64,000 bases of DNA from positions 3,721,501 to 3,785,500 of the forward strand of contig NZ_CP086610.1 in the NCBI RefSeq assembly GCF_020883495.1, written 5' to 3'. Below the pieces are notes generated by a model, which saw nothing but the letters and a program-made list of their open reading frames with translations, ran no database searches and was not told where the DNA came from. Within the stretch, counting starts at the first letter, position 1, and each line of letters begins with the position of its first letter. Both the position numbers and the translations under genes were made by a program. Source of the DNA: Shinella zoogloeoides. GTDB lineage: Bacteria; Pseudomonadota; Alphaproteobacteria; Rhizobiales; Rhizobiaceae. Shown in pieces: positions 1-9,003 of the stretch.

Positions 1-1758
1 GTTGGTCTTGGCCTTGATGTCCTCGGCGTCCGGCTCGGAGGCTTCGACAGCGGTCTTGAGGTCGGCAATCGCGTCCTCGATGGCCTTGCGGTCGGCTTCC
101 GTGACCTTGTCGCCGTATTCCTTGACGGACTTTTCCGACGAATGGATCAGGCTTTCGGCCTGGTTCTTCGCCTCTACGCCCTCACGACGCTTCTTGTCGG
201 CCTCGGCATTGGCTTCGGCATCCTTGACCATCTTCTCGATGTCGGCGTCGGAAAGGCCGCCGGACGCCTGGATGCGGATCTGGTGCTCCTTGCCGGTGCC
301 CTTGTCCTTGGCCGAAACCTGCACGATGCCGTTGGCGTCGATGTCGAAAGTGACTTCGATCTGCGGCATGCCGCGCGGTGCCGGAGGAATGCCGACGAGG
401 TCGAACTGGCCGAGCAGCTTGTTGTCCGCGGCCATTTCACGCTCGCCCTGCGAAACGCGGATGGTCACGGCCGACTGGTTGTCTTCGGCGGTCGAGAAGG
501 TCTGGCTCTTCTTCGTCGGGATCGTCGTGTTGCGCTCGATCAGACGGGTGAAGACGCCGCCCAGCGTTTCGATGCCGAGAGACAGCGGGGTCACGTCGAG
601 GAGGAGAACGTCCTTGACGTCGCCCTGCAGAACGCCGGCCTGGATGGCGGCGCCCATGGCGACCACTTCATCCGGGTTCACGCCCTTATGCGGCTCCTTG
701 CCGAAGAGCTGCTTGACGACTTCCTGCACCTTCGGCATGCGGCTCATGCCGCCGACGAGAACGACTTCGTCGATCTCGGCCGCCGTGACGCCGGCATCCT
801 TGAGGGCTGCCTTGCACGGGGCGACGGTGCGCTGGATGAGGTCGTCGACGAGCGCTTCGAACTTGGCGCGGGTCAGCTTCATCGTCAGGTGCTTCGGACC
901 GGAAGCGTCCGCCGTGATGAACGGCAGGTTGATTTCGGTCTGCTGCGAGGACGAAAGCTCGATCTTGGCCTTTTCGGCAGCTTCCTTGAGGCGCTGCAAG
1001 GCGAGCTTGTCGTTCTTCAGGTCGATGCCCTGGTCCTTCTTGAACTCGGCTGCGAGATATTCGACGAGACGCATGTCGAAGTCTTCACCGCCGAGGAAGG
1101 TGTCGCCGTTCGTCGACTTCACTTCGAAGACGCCGTCGCCGATTTCCAGGACCGAGATGTCGAACGTGCCGCCGCCAAGGTCGTAGACGGCGATGGTCTT
1201 GCCGTCCTTCTTGTCGAGGCCGTAGGCGAGCGCGGCAGCCGTCGGCTCGTTGATGATGCGGAGCACTTCAAGACCCGCGATCCTGCCGGCGTCCTTGGTC
1301 GCCTGGCGCTGCGCGTCGTTGAAGTAGGCCGGAACCGTGATGACGGCCTGCGTGATGGTCTCGCCGAGATAGGATTCGGCGGTTTCCTTCATCTTCTGCA
1401 GGATCATCGCGGAGATCTGCGAGGGAGAATAGCCCTTACCGCGGGCGTCGACCCAGGCATCGCCGTTGTCGCCCTTGACGATCTTGTAGGGAACGAGACC
1501 CTTGTCCTTCTCGACGAGCTTGTCGTCGTAGCGGCGGCCGATGAGGCGCTTGACGGCGAACAGGGTGTTTTCCGGGTTGGTGACCGCCTGGCGCTTGGCC
1601 GGCTGGCCGGTCAGCCGCTCACCGTCTTCGGTGAAGGCGACCATGGAAGGCGTCGTGCGCGCGCCTTCGGCGTTTTCAATGACCTTCGCGTCCTTGCCAT
1701 CCATGACGGCGACGCAGGAATTGGTCGTTCCAAGGTCGATACCGATTACTTTAGCCAT
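1..1758 (-). CDS. dnaK: Molecular chaperone DnaK (Hsp70), 3' end cut by window edge
   Basis: Cytosolic ATP-dependent Hsp70 chaperone that works with DnaJ and GrpE. The protein starts [20 protein letters not shown], the phosphate-1 loop of the Hsp70 ATPase. It continues with [10 protein letters not shown], the [12 protein letters not shown] and DLGGGTFD motifs, and the linker-type [18 protein letters not shown], which leads into the substrate-binding domain. The 586 visible codons lack roughly the last 50 residues of a normal DnaK of about 640, because the gene runs off the left edge; it is not truncated biologically. The ATG at 1758 gives the exact conserved N-terminus. A RpoH-like promoter lies about 110 bp upstream. 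dnaJ, usually next, would lie outside the window. Confidence 0.98.
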   Translation of the reverse strand, partial: MAKVIGIDLGTTNSCVAVMDGKDAKVIENAEGARTTPSMVAFTEDGERLTGQPAKRQAVTNPENTLFAVKRLIGRRYDDKLVEKDKGLVPYKIVKGDNGDAWVDARGKGYSPSQISAMILQKMKETAESYLGETITQAVITVPAYFNDAQRQATKDAGRIAGLEVLRIINEPTAAALAYGLDKKDGKTIAVYDLGGGTFDISVLEIGDGVFEVKSTNGDTFLGGEDFDMRLVEYLAAEFKKDQGIDLKNDKLALQRLKEAAEKAKIELSSSQQTEINLPFITADASGPKHLTMKLTRAKFEALVDDLIQRTVAPCKAALKDAGVTAAEIDEVVLVGGMSRMPKVQEVVKQLFGKEPHKGVNPDEVVAMGAAIQAGVLQGDVKDVLLLDVTPLSLGIETLGGVFTRLIERNTTIPTKKSQTFSTAEDNQSAVTIRVSQGEREMAADNKLLGQFDLVGIPPAPRGMPQIEVTFDIDANGIVQVSAKDKGTGKEHQIRIQASGGLSDADIEKMVKDAEANAEADKKRREGVEAKNQAESLIHSSEKSVKEYGDKVTEADRKAIEDAIADLKTAVEASEPDAEDIKAKTN

Positions 1759-1868
1759 GTCATTCTCTCCTTCAAGCGAACTGCCGGAACCCATTCAGGC
1801 ATTCTTTTGGCAGCCCCTAATGGTATGGTCTTGTCGAAAACCCCGGCCTGAACCGGAGCTTTGCGGGG

Positions 1869-1898
1869 TATATAAGGACCACTCCAGACGACTGCAAG
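1869..1898 (-). promoter_or_regulatory. Candidate heat-shock (RpoH/sigma32) promoter of dnaK
   Basis: Read on the minus strand there is a CTTG element (1895-1898), an 18-base spacer and a CTTATATA element (1869-1876). This fits the alphaproteobacterial RpoH pattern of a CTTG -35 and a C-T-A-T-rich -10. It lies about 110 bp upstream of the dnaK ATG, so the mRNA would have a leader of about 100 nt. The match was made by eye. Confidence 0.65.
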
Positions 1899-2112
1899 AC
1901 ATGGACGAGCCGCAAAGCTCGCGAAATCAGCGTGTCCGGGAGGATTTTGTACGCCGTCTGCGTTCCCCGCAATCAACCGCAATCGCGCGCGGGTTTCAAG
2001 GGACTGTCCGTGGTTCCTCGCGGCGTTGCGGGAAGAGGGTGGGCAGAAGTACGGAAACGGCGAGCCACCATCCGCCGCGCTGGGATGAGCAGCGGCGTTC
2101 CAATGGCAATGG
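1899..2112. other. Non-coding stretch between dnaK promoter and toxin ORF
   Basis: No convincing gene was found here. Short open frames exist but none has a recognisable domain or ribosome binding site. A stop codon at 2086-2088 closes the frame of the downstream toxin ORF, so that ORF is not the tail of a long open delivery protein. From here to about 2850 the base composition is visibly less GC-rich than the flanks. Confidence 0.5.
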
Positions 2113-2475
2113 GTGCAGGAAACATCCAGCATATTCAATGGCACCCCCCGGCTTTCCAGGCGCTATTTCATCCCCGCTGCCTCCAGTCACGCACACAATC
2201 GTCCAACTGAGCGAGAACGGACTGCTGCAGGGGAGTGGGTCGTTGCACCGGAAATCTACAGGCGGCCTAACCGGGTGGAACAGATGGAAATTGATCGAAT
2301 CGGCCGCGTCTATGGGTGCCATTGGTGCGGTACAAAGGTGCCAGGAACCAGAAGAGGCCATTTCATCGGCGATCATCAGGTGCCAAAGTCGGTAGGAAAG
2401 CCAAGCCGGATTTATCCGCATTGCTGGTCGTGTAGCCAATCACAAGGCGGCTTGTTGTCAAAAGGGAGATACTGA
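2113..2475 (+). CDS. Orphan HNH/treble-clef-like nuclease toxin domain (polymorphic-toxin C-terminus type)
   Basis: A 120-residue reading frame with a GTG start. Its C-terminal half has C69-x2-C72-G, then G-x-F-I-G-D87-H88-Q, then Y-P-H-C104-x2-C107-S-x3-QGG. This two-CxxC plus DHQ arrangement is typical of zinc-dependent HNH-like nuclease domains found at the C-termini of Rhs and other polymorphic toxins. The N-terminal part (N-G-x-P-x-L-x-RRYF-x-P) also resembles the start of such toxin tips. There is no signal peptide, PAAR, Rhs or filamentous repeat, and the frame is closed upstream at 2086. No clear ribosome binding site precedes 2113; an in-frame ATG at 2284 would give only 63 residues. 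The stop is 4 bases before the next gene, a candidate immunity gene. It could be a displaced toxin cassette or a remnant. Nuclease activity is inferred. Confidence 0.6.
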   Translation: MQETSSIFNGTPRLSRRYFIPAASSHAHNRPTERERTAAGEWVVAPEIYRRPNRVEQMEIDRIGRVYGCHWCGTKVPGTRRGHFIGDHQVPKSVGKPSRIYPHCWSCSQSQGGLLSKGRY

Positions 2476-2479
2476 CATC

Positions 2480-2848
2480 ATGACTGTTCAACGCCTGTCG
2501 ATCGCGCCGGAATATGTAAGTTTCTATGCTGCAGGCCGCCGAGATGTGCCCATTCCAACCCATATGGATCGAAGAGGCGTCCTTTCCTCAAAAAACTGCA
2601 TCTTAATTCCGGCACTCTACTATTACGACGGAGACACGCATGTGACGTTCGGCCCGGCGTCCGAGATTACCGAAGCAGGGAAACCCGATTTCGACGGCAT
2701 CCTCAATACGCCGAACAGAGAGCTTATCCTGTTCGATGCGAATGAGCCTCAGTATGCCATTGCGACCGTAGCTGCGGAGAGGACTCGTATCAGGATCTGG
2801 ATGGATCACCCCGACGAGCCCGAACACGTCACCATTGCTTGGGGATAG
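2480..2848 (+). CDS. Candidate immunity protein paired with the upstream toxin domain
   Basis: A 122-residue, acidic, probably cytosolic protein with no signal peptide or membrane segment; I do not recognise its family. It begins 4 bases after the toxin stop and is preceded by GGGAGA about 10 bases upstream of the ATG, so translation is likely coupled to the toxin ORF. A small, soluble, acidic protein directly behind a toxin domain is the standard position for an immunity protein. Codon and base use are less GC-rich than in the flanking PBP and dnaK genes, which suggests acquisition together with the toxin. The function is inferred from position only. Confidence 0.55.
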   Translation: MTVQRLSIAPEYVSFYAAGRRDVPIPTHMDRRGVLSSKNCILIPALYYYDGDTHVTFGPASEITEAGKPDFDGILNTPNRELILFDANEPQYAIATVAAERTRIRIWMDHPDEPEHVTIAWG

Positions 2849-2921
2849 AGACGGTGCGCCAGTGCTGTCACTCGTTACCAATGATGGCACCATGTATCGA
2901 CGGCGCAAAGGACGTTCGGCA

Positions 2922-5150
2922 TCACCCCCCGGTGAGGAAGTCGAAGAGGGTCGTGCGGCGTGTGCCGGTCTGGCGCTCGCCGCCGACATCGGTCGGCGGG
3001 ATCAGGCCGTCGTCGAGGGGGACCGCGCCCGTTTGGTCGGTCGCTACCGCTTCGCCGTTGCCGGCGGGCCGCTGGTCGGTGTCGAGCGTGCGGGAAATGA
3101 TGTCGAAGAGCTGGTCGCCGCCTTCTTCCGGCGCGGCGCGGGCCGGGTCCTGCAGCGGGTCGCCGTTCGCCGTGCCGAAGAGCGGGGAGGGCGAGAGGCC
3201 CGCATGGGCGGCGGTCATGAATTCGCCCCAGGCTTTCGCCGGAAGTCCCCCGCCCGTCACCTTCTTCATCGACTTGCCGTCGTCGTTGCCGAACCAGACG
3301 CCCGTCGTCAGGTTGCTGGTATAGCCGACGAAGAGTGCGTCGCGGAAGGATTGCGTCGTGCCGCTCTTGCCGGCGGCCGGCCAGCCGGGAATGCGGGCAT
3401 TCTTGCCGGTGCCCTCGGTGATGACGCGCATCATCATGCCGTTCATCATGGAGACGATGTTCGGCTCCAGCACGCGGGGCGGGTTGTCGTAGGTGTTCTC
3501 GTAGAGCACCTTGCCCTCTGCCGTCGAGATGCGCCGGATGATGTGCGGCGTCGCCTTGTAGCCGCCGTTCATGAAGGGGGCGTAAGCGGAGGTCAGTTCC
3601 ACCAGCGTCACTTCCGACGTGCCGAGCGCGATGGAGGCGTTTGATTGCAGGTCCGATTCGATGCCGAGCCGGCGCGCGAGCTTGATCACCTCGCCCGGGC
3701 CGACCTCCATGACGAGCTGCGCGGCGATGGTGTTCAGCGAATTGGCGAGCGCCGAGGCGAGCGTCACCTCGCCGCGATATTTCTGGTCGTAGTTTTCCGG
3801 CGTCCAGTTGCCGATCTTCACCGGCGCGTCGTTGCGCACGGAAAGCGGCGAGCGGCCGGCTTCGAGCGCCGCCGCATAGACGAAGGGCTTGAAGGCGGAA
3901 CCCGGCTGGCGCTTGGCCTTGGAGGCGCGGTCGAACTGGCTTTCGGCATAGTCGCGCCCGCCGACCAGCGCGCGGATCGCGCCCGTGCCGTCGATGGAGA
4001 CGAGGGCGGCCTGCGAGGCGTTCGATTTCGCGCCGTCCTTGTCGAGCATTGCCGAGAGCGTCTCGTCGGCCTTCTTTTCGAGGTCCAAGTCGATCGTCGT
4101 GTCGATGACGAGGTCTTCCTTGATGTCGCCGATCATGCCGGGAAGCTGCGCCATCACCATGTCGGCGGCGTAGTATTGCGCGCCGGACCAGTAGCTCTTG
4201 GCCCGCGCCGGGGTCTGCGACATCGCGCTCTTGATCTCGTTGTCGGTGACGTAGCCTTCCTCGCGCATGGCGCCGAGAACGACCTGGGCGCGCGCTTCCG
4301 CCGCCTCCGGGTCGCGGGCGGGCGACAGGCGCGAGGGTGCTTTCAGGAGGCCGGCGAGAAGGGCGGCCTCGCCGAGATTCACATCCCGCGCCGACTTGTT
4401 GAAGTAGCGCCGCGAGGCGGCTTCCACGCCGTAGGAATTGGAGCCGAAGAAGACGCGGTTGAGATACATCGCAAGGATCTGGTCCTTGGAATATTTGTGC
4501 TCCAGCCAGAAGGCGAGCAGCACTTCCTGCACCTTGCGCTCCAGCGTGCGCTCGGGCGAGAGGAACATGTTCTTGGCAAGCTGCTGGGTCAGCGTCGAGC
4601 CGCCCTGAACCATGCGGCCGGTCGTGACATTGGTCAGCATCGCGCGGGCAAGGCCGAGCGGGTCGACGCCGAAATGCGAATAGAAGCGCCGGTCCTCGAT
4701 GGCGATCACGGCCTGCGGAATATAGGGCGACATGTTCTCCAGCGACAGCGCCTCGCCGCCGGTCAGGCCCCGGTTGGCGATGATGTCGCCGCTGACGGCG
4801 AGGATCTTGACGTTCGGCGGCCGGTCCGGGATCGACCAGCTCGTGGCGCTCGGCATGCGCGCGCCGTAATAGAGCACCAGCCCGCCGACGCCGATGGCGC
4901 CCCAGATGCCGAGCACGATGCACCAGTAGAAGAGCCGGCGGAAGAGGCCGAAGACGCCGCCGGAAGAGTCGCGCCGCCGGGACGATGCGCGCCGCTGCCG
5001 CTCGGCCTTGGCCGGCTTGCCGCGCCCGCCCTTGCGGCCGCCGCCCGCCACGCGGTCGCCTGCGCCGACGTGGAAATCATCGTCGTCGTCGCGGCCTGCC
5101 GATCCCTGGAAGGACGGTTCGATGCGCTGGGATTTGCGGTTGCCTGCCAT
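2922..5150 (-). CDS. Class A penicillin-binding protein, bifunctional transglycosylase/transpeptidase
   Basis: A peptidoglycan synthase anchored in the inner membrane and facing the periplasm. The 742 residues have a long, very basic cytosolic N-terminus (1-70), a transmembrane helix near 73-95, and a GT51 glycosyltransferase domain with the catalytic E152 in IEDRRFYSHFG and GGSTLTQQLAKN at 183-194. The transpeptidase domain has S418-A-F-K421 (active-site serine and lysine), S471-L-N and K595-S-G-T. It is shorter than typical PBP1A (about 820) and has no obvious OB-like insert, which is common among extra class A PBPs of rhizobia. The last 90 residues are low-complexity and acidic. It is transcribed alone, and its stop lies 73 bp from the end of the convergent immunity gene. 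Confidence 0.93.
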   Translation of the reverse strand: MAGNRKSQRIEPSFQGSAGRDDDDDFHVGAGDRVAGGGRKGGRGKPAKAERQRRASSRRRDSSGGVFGLFRRLFYWCIVLGIWGAIGVGGLVLYYGARMPSATSWSIPDRPPNVKILAVSGDIIANRGLTGGEALSLENMSPYIPQAVIAIEDRRFYSHFGVDPLGLARAMLTNVTTGRMVQGGSTLTQQLAKNMFLSPERTLERKVQEVLLAFWLEHKYSKDQILAMYLNRVFFGSNSYGVEAASRRYFNKSARDVNLGEAALLAGLLKAPSRLSPARDPEAAEARAQVVLGAMREEGYVTDNEIKSAMSQTPARAKSYWSGAQYYAADMVMAQLPGMIGDIKEDLVIDTTIDLDLEKKADETLSAMLDKDGAKSNASQAALVSIDGTGAIRALVGGRDYAESQFDRASKAKRQPGSAFKPFVYAAALEAGRSPLSVRNDAPVKIGNWTPENYDQKYRGEVTLASALANSLNTIAAQLVMEVGPGEVIKLARRLGIESDLQSNASIALGTSEVTLVELTSAYAPFMNGGYKATPHIIRRISTAEGKVLYENTYDNPPRVLEPNIVSMMNGMMMRVITEGTGKNARIPGWPAAGKSGTTQSFRDALFVGYTSNLTTGVWFGNDDGKSMKKVTGGGLPAKAWGEFMTAAHAGLSPSPLFGTANGDPLQDPARAAPEEGGDQLFDIISRTLDTDQRPAGNGEAVATDQTGAVPLDDGLIPPTDVGGERQTGTRRTTLFDFLTGG

Positions 5151-5257
5151 AAGCGGTCGGATATGCCCTCGGAACGTTGGCGTCCGGTGGACTCTAAATG
5201 CGGCGATTTAAGGGGTGGTTAAGAAGCGGTGAACGGCGTCCGCCACTTTAAGGGGAT

Positions 5258-5279
5258 CGGGCGGCCCGAAGGCCGCCCG
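5258..5279 (-). terminator. Hairpin terminator downstream of the BA14K gene
   Basis: A perfect stem with 9-bp GC-rich arms (5258-5266 and 5271-5279) and a CGAA tetraloop lies 10 bp after the BA14K stop codon on the minus strand. The following tract is only mildly T-rich. Confidence 0.5.
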
Positions 5280-5289
5280 GAAAGTCGCC

Positions 5290-5757
5290 TCAGAAGTAGG
5301 GCGAGAGGCACTGGCGGCGCGGCCCCTGATTGGGCTGGAACGTGTTGTCCCAGGATCGATAGGAGCGGAAGCGCGCATAGCACCACTGGACATGGCGCGG
5401 GTTGATGCCCGCGTCGCGCGGCCGGTTGTTATTGTTGTTGTTGGCGATAGCGCCGCCGATGATCGCGCCCGCGCCGAAGGCCGCCATGGGATACCACCAG
5501 CCGTCCGAGTGGCGGCGATAGCCGCGGCGATGATAGCGGGAGCCGCGATGGCCGTTGTGCCAGCCATGGCGATTATGATGGCGGTTGCGGCTATGGTGGC
5601 GATTGCGGTTGCGGTTCTGCACCTGCAGGACATCGCTGGTCTGGGCGATATCGGCCTTGACCAGCGGCATGGCGACAACCGGCGCCGGAACGAATGTCGT
5701 GGCGAACATGGCCATGCCGATGAAAGCGGAAAAGCCGCTCTTGATCATTGCCTTCAT
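5290..5757 (-). CDS. BA14K family protein
   Basis: A 155-residue exported protein of the Brucella BA14K (immunoreactive 14 kDa) family. The chosen start, [14 protein letters not shown], is preceded by GAGGGAGAT and opens a signal peptide ending near the A-P-V-V-A-M-P region. The middle is extremely rich in Asn, Arg and His (repeated R-N-R-H-H). A short glycine/alanine hydrophobic stretch and an asparagine run follow. The C-terminus carries the family signature [19 protein letters not shown] and ends [11 protein letters not shown]. The biochemical role is unknown; in Brucella the family has been linked to lectin-like binding and LPS integrity. It is monocistronic, with a terminator downstream. 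Confidence 0.85.
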   Translation of the reverse strand: MKAMIKSGFSAFIGMAMFATTFVPAPVVAMPLVKADIAQTSDVLQVQNRNRNRHHSRNRHHNRHGWHNGHRGSRYHRRGYRRHSDGWWYPMAAFGAGAIIGGAIANNNNNNRPRDAGINPRHVQWCYARFRSYRSWDNTFQPNQGPRRQCLSPYF

Positions 5758-5856
5758 ATGGATCTCCCTCAGTTGCCATTGTCGAATTGCGATGGCACGC
5801 ACCATAGCATGAATGCCCCCGGATGAACCGGAGGTGAACCAAAAATATCCGCCCCG

Positions 5857-6804
5857 TCAATCCTCGCCATTGCTGCGGCGGGCGAGGAAGCGGGAGCGCT
5901 CGTAGACCAGAATGACCACCAGCGCCATGATGAAGGGAACGATGAGATAGAACAGCCGGAAGACGGCGAGCGCCGCGAGGACGGCGGCCGGATCCATGTC
6001 CGGCAGGCCGGCGATGAAGACGAGTTCCAAAACGCCGATGCCGCCCGGCGCATGGGAGAGCAGCGCGACCGAGAAGGAGGCGAGGAAGATACCGAGAACG
6101 ACGAAGAAGCCGGGATTGCCCGCCGCCGGCAGCGCGAAATAGATGATCGCCGCCGCCCCGATCAGCTCGATGGGCGCGATGATAAGCTGGCGAAAGACGA
6201 GCGAGGGCTTGGGATATTCCAGCTTCAGCCAGCGCGTATCGACCGGCCGGAAGCCGACGAGGCTGCCCACCACGTAGAGCGCGACGAGGGCGAGCAGGAA
6301 GATGCCTGTCGAAAAGGCCGCCTCGATCGGCAGGAACTTGGCGAAGCGGCCGACGATTTCCGGCTCCAACACCAGCACGAGGCCGAACAGCATGACGGTG
6401 CCGAGCGCGAAGGTGAAGGAGCAGAAGGCGACGAGCATCCCCACCTCGGACCCGCTCAATCCCTTCGACGTATAGGCGCGGTAGCGCACCAGCGCCCCGG
6501 AGAACACCGAGGCGCCGATATTGTGCGACAGCGCATAGGTGGTGAAGGAGGTGATGGTGATGAACCACAGCGAGATGCGGTGGCCGAGGTGCTCCAGCGC
6601 CAGATGGTCGTAGGCGGCGAGCGCGGCATAGGCGAGAAGCGTGGCGAGGCAGGCGAGTATCCAGCCGGAGGCTGGAATGGCGTGGATGCTCGCCATGAAT
6701 TCGTCGAGCGACAGGCCCCTGAGGTCCCGGTAGAGGATATAGACCGACAGGGCGATCGCGGCGGTGCTGACGAGCGGCCAGAAGAATTTCCTGAGCCGCT
6801 TCAT
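5857..6804 (-). CDS. YbhN/UPF0104-type integral membrane protein (lysylphosphatidylglycerol synthase TM-like)
   Basis: A 315-residue polytopic inner-membrane protein with about eight hydrophobic segments. It shows the flippase-like core of LPG synthase/UPF0104 proteins, including L-S-H-N-I-G near the middle and the S-H-A-P-G-G-I-G-V-L-E motif in the C-terminal half. The soluble LysX/MprF synthase domain is absent, so it is not itself expected to make lysyl-PG. Relatives are thought to move lipids, but the substrate here is unknown. The start at 6804 (MKRLRKFFWP) follows AAGGCGGA; a longer frame to 6849 lacks such a site. It stands alone between the BA14K and M20 peptidase genes. Confidence 0.75.
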   Translation of the reverse strand: MKRLRKFFWPLVSTAAIALSVYILYRDLRGLSLDEFMASIHAIPASGWILACLATLLAYAALAAYDHLALEHLGHRISLWFITITSFTTYALSHNIGASVFSGALVRYRAYTSKGLSGSEVGMLVAFCSFTFALGTVMLFGLVLVLEPEIVGRFAKFLPIEAAFSTGIFLLALVALYVVGSLVGFRPVDTRWLKLEYPKPSLVFRQLIIAPIELIGAAAIIYFALPAAGNPGFFVVLGIFLASFSVALLSHAPGGIGVLELVFIAGLPDMDPAAVLAALAVFRLFYLIVPFIMALVVILVYERSRFLARRSNGED

Positions 6805-7004
6805 TCCGCCTTGCCCCCGGTCTCCGGCATATCGCCGCCCGGGCGGCAAAGCCCCCTTGCAATCGGTCCCGACGCCATCCTTGCCCTTTTCCCATCGTCC
6901 GGGCCTGTCATCGCCTTGCGGCGCGCGGCCCTTGTCGTTGTTCAGTTGGCCGGCATTTCCATTCCCTATCGTTAATGCCGGCCAATTTCGTCATCACATC
7001 TGCG

Positions 7005-8396
7005 TCAGTGCGCCGCGAGCGCCGCAAGGATGCGCACCCAGGAGCGGATGCCCTTCTCGAAGGAGCGCAGCTCGTATTTCTCGTTCGGCGAATGGATGCG
7101 GTCGTCCGACAGCGCGAAGCCGACGAGCAGGGATTCCATGCCCAGCATCTTCTGGAAATCCCCAACGATGGGGATGGAGCCGCCCATGCCGATGACGACG
7201 GCGGGCTTCGGCCATTCGTCGGAAAGGGCCGACTTCGCCTTTTCGAGCAGCGCGGAATCGTAGGGAAGCTGGATTGCCGGCGAGCCGCCATGGGCGTGGA
7301 AGGAAACCGAGCAGTCGGCCGGAACCTTCGAGCGCACATAGGCGCGGAAGGCATCGCGGATCTTGGCCGGATCCTGCTTGCCGACGAGGCGGAAGGAGAC
7401 CTTGGCCGAAGCTTCCGCCGCGATTACCGTCTTGAAGCCTTCGCCGGTATAGCCGCCGGTGATGCCGTTCACTTCCGCCGTCGGGCGCGCCCAGGTCAGT
7501 TCCAGCACGGAGCGGCCCTTCTCGCCCGAGGGGATCGAAAGGCCGATCTTGCCGAGGAACTGTTCCGCCGAGGTGCCGAGCTTGTCCCAGGCGGCCTTGA
7601 TCTGCGATGGGGTCTCCTCGACGCCCTCGTAGAAGTCGTCGAGCGTCACGCGGCCGGTCTCGTCGTGCAGGCCGGCAAGGATGCCCGAGAGGATGTGGAT
7701 CGGGTTTGCCGCCGCGCCGCCGAAATGGCCCGAATGCAGGTCCCGGTCGGCCGCCTTGACGATGACCTCCTCGCCGACGAGGCCGCGCAGGCCCGCCGAG
7801 ATGGCCGGCGTATCGGCGTCCCACATGCTGGTGTCGCAGACGAGCGCGAAATCGGCCGTCAGTTCCGCCGCATTGGCCTCGAGGAAGGGTTTCAGCGAGG
7901 GCGAGCCGGATTCTTCCTCGCCCTCGAAGAGGATGGTAACGCGGCAGGGCAGGGCGCCGGCGGTTTCCTTGTAGGCGCGGCAGGCTTCCACGAAGGTCAG
8001 GAGCTGGCCCTTGTCGTCGGAGGTGCCGCGGCCGGTGATGATGCGCCGGCCGCCCTCGACTTCGCGCACGGCCGGCTCGAAGGGATCGTTGTCCCACAGG
8101 TTCAGTGGATCGACGGGCTGGACGTCGTAGTGGCCGTAGAACAGCACATGCGGCGCGTCGGGCTTTGCGCCGTCGTGATGGGCGACGACCATGGGATGAC
8201 CGGGCGTGTCGCGCACCGTGGCGTCGAAGCCGAGCGAGCGCAGCTCCGCGACCAGCCACTCGGCCGCGCGGCGGCATTCCGGCTTGAAGGCCGGGTCGGT
8301 GGAGATGGACTTGATGCGGACGAGTTCGAACAGGCGTTCGAGGCTGGCGGGAATGCCGGCGCTGGCGCGGTCGAGGACGGGCAGAATATTGGTCAT
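7005..8396 (-). CDS. M20 family metallopeptidase (dipeptidase)
   Basis: A 463-residue cytosolic zinc peptidase of the M20/ArgE/DapE clan, closest in layout to M20 dipeptidases. Visible metal and catalytic positions are the His in FYGHYDVQP with its paired Asp, the bridging Asp in RGTSDDKG, the catalytic and metal Glu pair in EGEEESGS, the Asp in VCDTSMWD, and the late His in R-I-H-S-P-N-E-K-Y. The dimerisation lid domain (S-G-H-F-G-G) sits between them. Length and motif spacing are normal. It probably cleaves dipeptides or acyl amino acids; the exact substrate cannot be read from sequence. The next gene upstream (MarR, same strand) is about 80 bp away and could be co-transcribed. Confidence 0.88.
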   Translation of the reverse strand: MTNILPVLDRASAGIPASLERLFELVRIKSISTDPAFKPECRRAAEWLVAELRSLGFDATVRDTPGHPMVVAHHDGAKPDAPHVLFYGHYDVQPVDPLNLWDNDPFEPAVREVEGGRRIITGRGTSDDKGQLLTFVEACRAYKETAGALPCRVTILFEGEEESGSPSLKPFLEANAAELTADFALVCDTSMWDADTPAISAGLRGLVGEEVIVKAADRDLHSGHFGGAAANPIHILSGILAGLHDETGRVTLDDFYEGVEETPSQIKAAWDKLGTSAEQFLGKIGLSIPSGEKGRSVLELTWARPTAEVNGITGGYTGEGFKTVIAAEASAKVSFRLVGKQDPAKIRDAFRAYVRSKVPADCSVSFHAHGGSPAIQLPYDSALLEKAKSALSDEWPKPAVVIGMGGSIPIVGDFQKMLGMESLLVGFALSDDRIHSPNEKYELRSFEKGIRSWVRILAALAAH

Positions 8397-8477
8397 GGTC
8401 GAATCCCTTGCGAATTGCGCGGCGACATTAGACCGATCGTGTCGGGGAGGGCAAATCGTATGACGGTCTTGCGATGG

Positions 8478-8918
8478 TCAGACGCGCGGATCGCGCCCGA
8501 GATTGGCCAGCACCATGCGCATATATTCGAGAAGCAGTTCCCGCTCGAAGCGGCGGAACCCCTGGAACAGCGCATCCTCCGTGGCCGAGGCCGCCGCGAG
8601 CGCCGTTTCCTGCAGCGCCTTGCCCCTTGCGGTGAGGAAGACGAGCTGCGCGCGCTTGTCCTTGGGGTGGCGGCGGCGGGAAACGAGACCGTCCCGCTCC
8701 ATGCGCGAAAGCGTGTTGGCCATGGTCGCCTGCTCGATATCGAGACGGTCGAGAAGCTCGCGCTGGGTCAGGCCGTCGCCGCTCCACAATTCGAGCAGGA
8801 CCGGGAACTGGCCGGGCGCAAAGCCTGACCCGTCCGCCCGCGCCTGGAGTGCGCGGGACGCCGCTTTCGCCAGGAGATTGGCGAGGTAGGCAGCCGACTC
8901 CTTCCGGTCAAAGTCCAT
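8478..8918 (-). CDS. MarR family transcriptional regulator
   Basis: A 146-residue winged-helix repressor. The core is L-T-Q-R-E-L-L-D-R-L (helix), the recognition helix I-E-Q-A-T-M-A-N-T-L-S-R-M, and the wing G-L-V-S-R-R-R-H-P-K-D-K-R, flanked by dimerisation helices. MarR proteins usually respond to phenolics, oxidants or drugs and bind palindromes near their own promoters. The target is unknown; the M20 peptidase downstream is a possible operon partner. The intergenic region upstream holds a minus-strand small RNA that ends about 85 bp before this gene's start. Confidence 0.88.
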   Translation of the reverse strand: MDFDRKESAAYLANLLAKAASRALQARADGSGFAPGQFPVLLELWSGDGLTQRELLDRLDIEQATMANTLSRMERDGLVSRRRHPKDKRAQLVFLTARGKALQETALAAASATEDALFQGFRRFERELLLEYMRMVLANLGRDPRV

Positions 8919-9003
8919 GAGCGGAAGCTAAGCTGGTTCGCGGCCGAAGACAATGCGCTATCGGCGGCGGTTGCAAGGGGTGGATCGCAGGCTATGCAAG
9001 CCC

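Noticed and set aside
142..1851. 569-residue open frame on the plus strand across dnaK
   Set aside because: It is antisense to the unmistakable dnaK gene. Long antisense frames are common in GC-rich codon-biased genes, and the translation has no recognisable domain.
1541..2395. 284-residue plus-strand frame running from inside dnaK to the toxin region
   Set aside because: The first part is antisense to dnaK and the last part is a different frame from the zinc-motif toxin ORF. It has no domain.
5392..5679. Possible coding repeat or satellite in the BA14K gene
   Set aside because: The CAT/CGG-rich repeats encode the His/Arg/Asn-rich middle of the BA14K protein and fit that frame, so no separate repeat element is needed.
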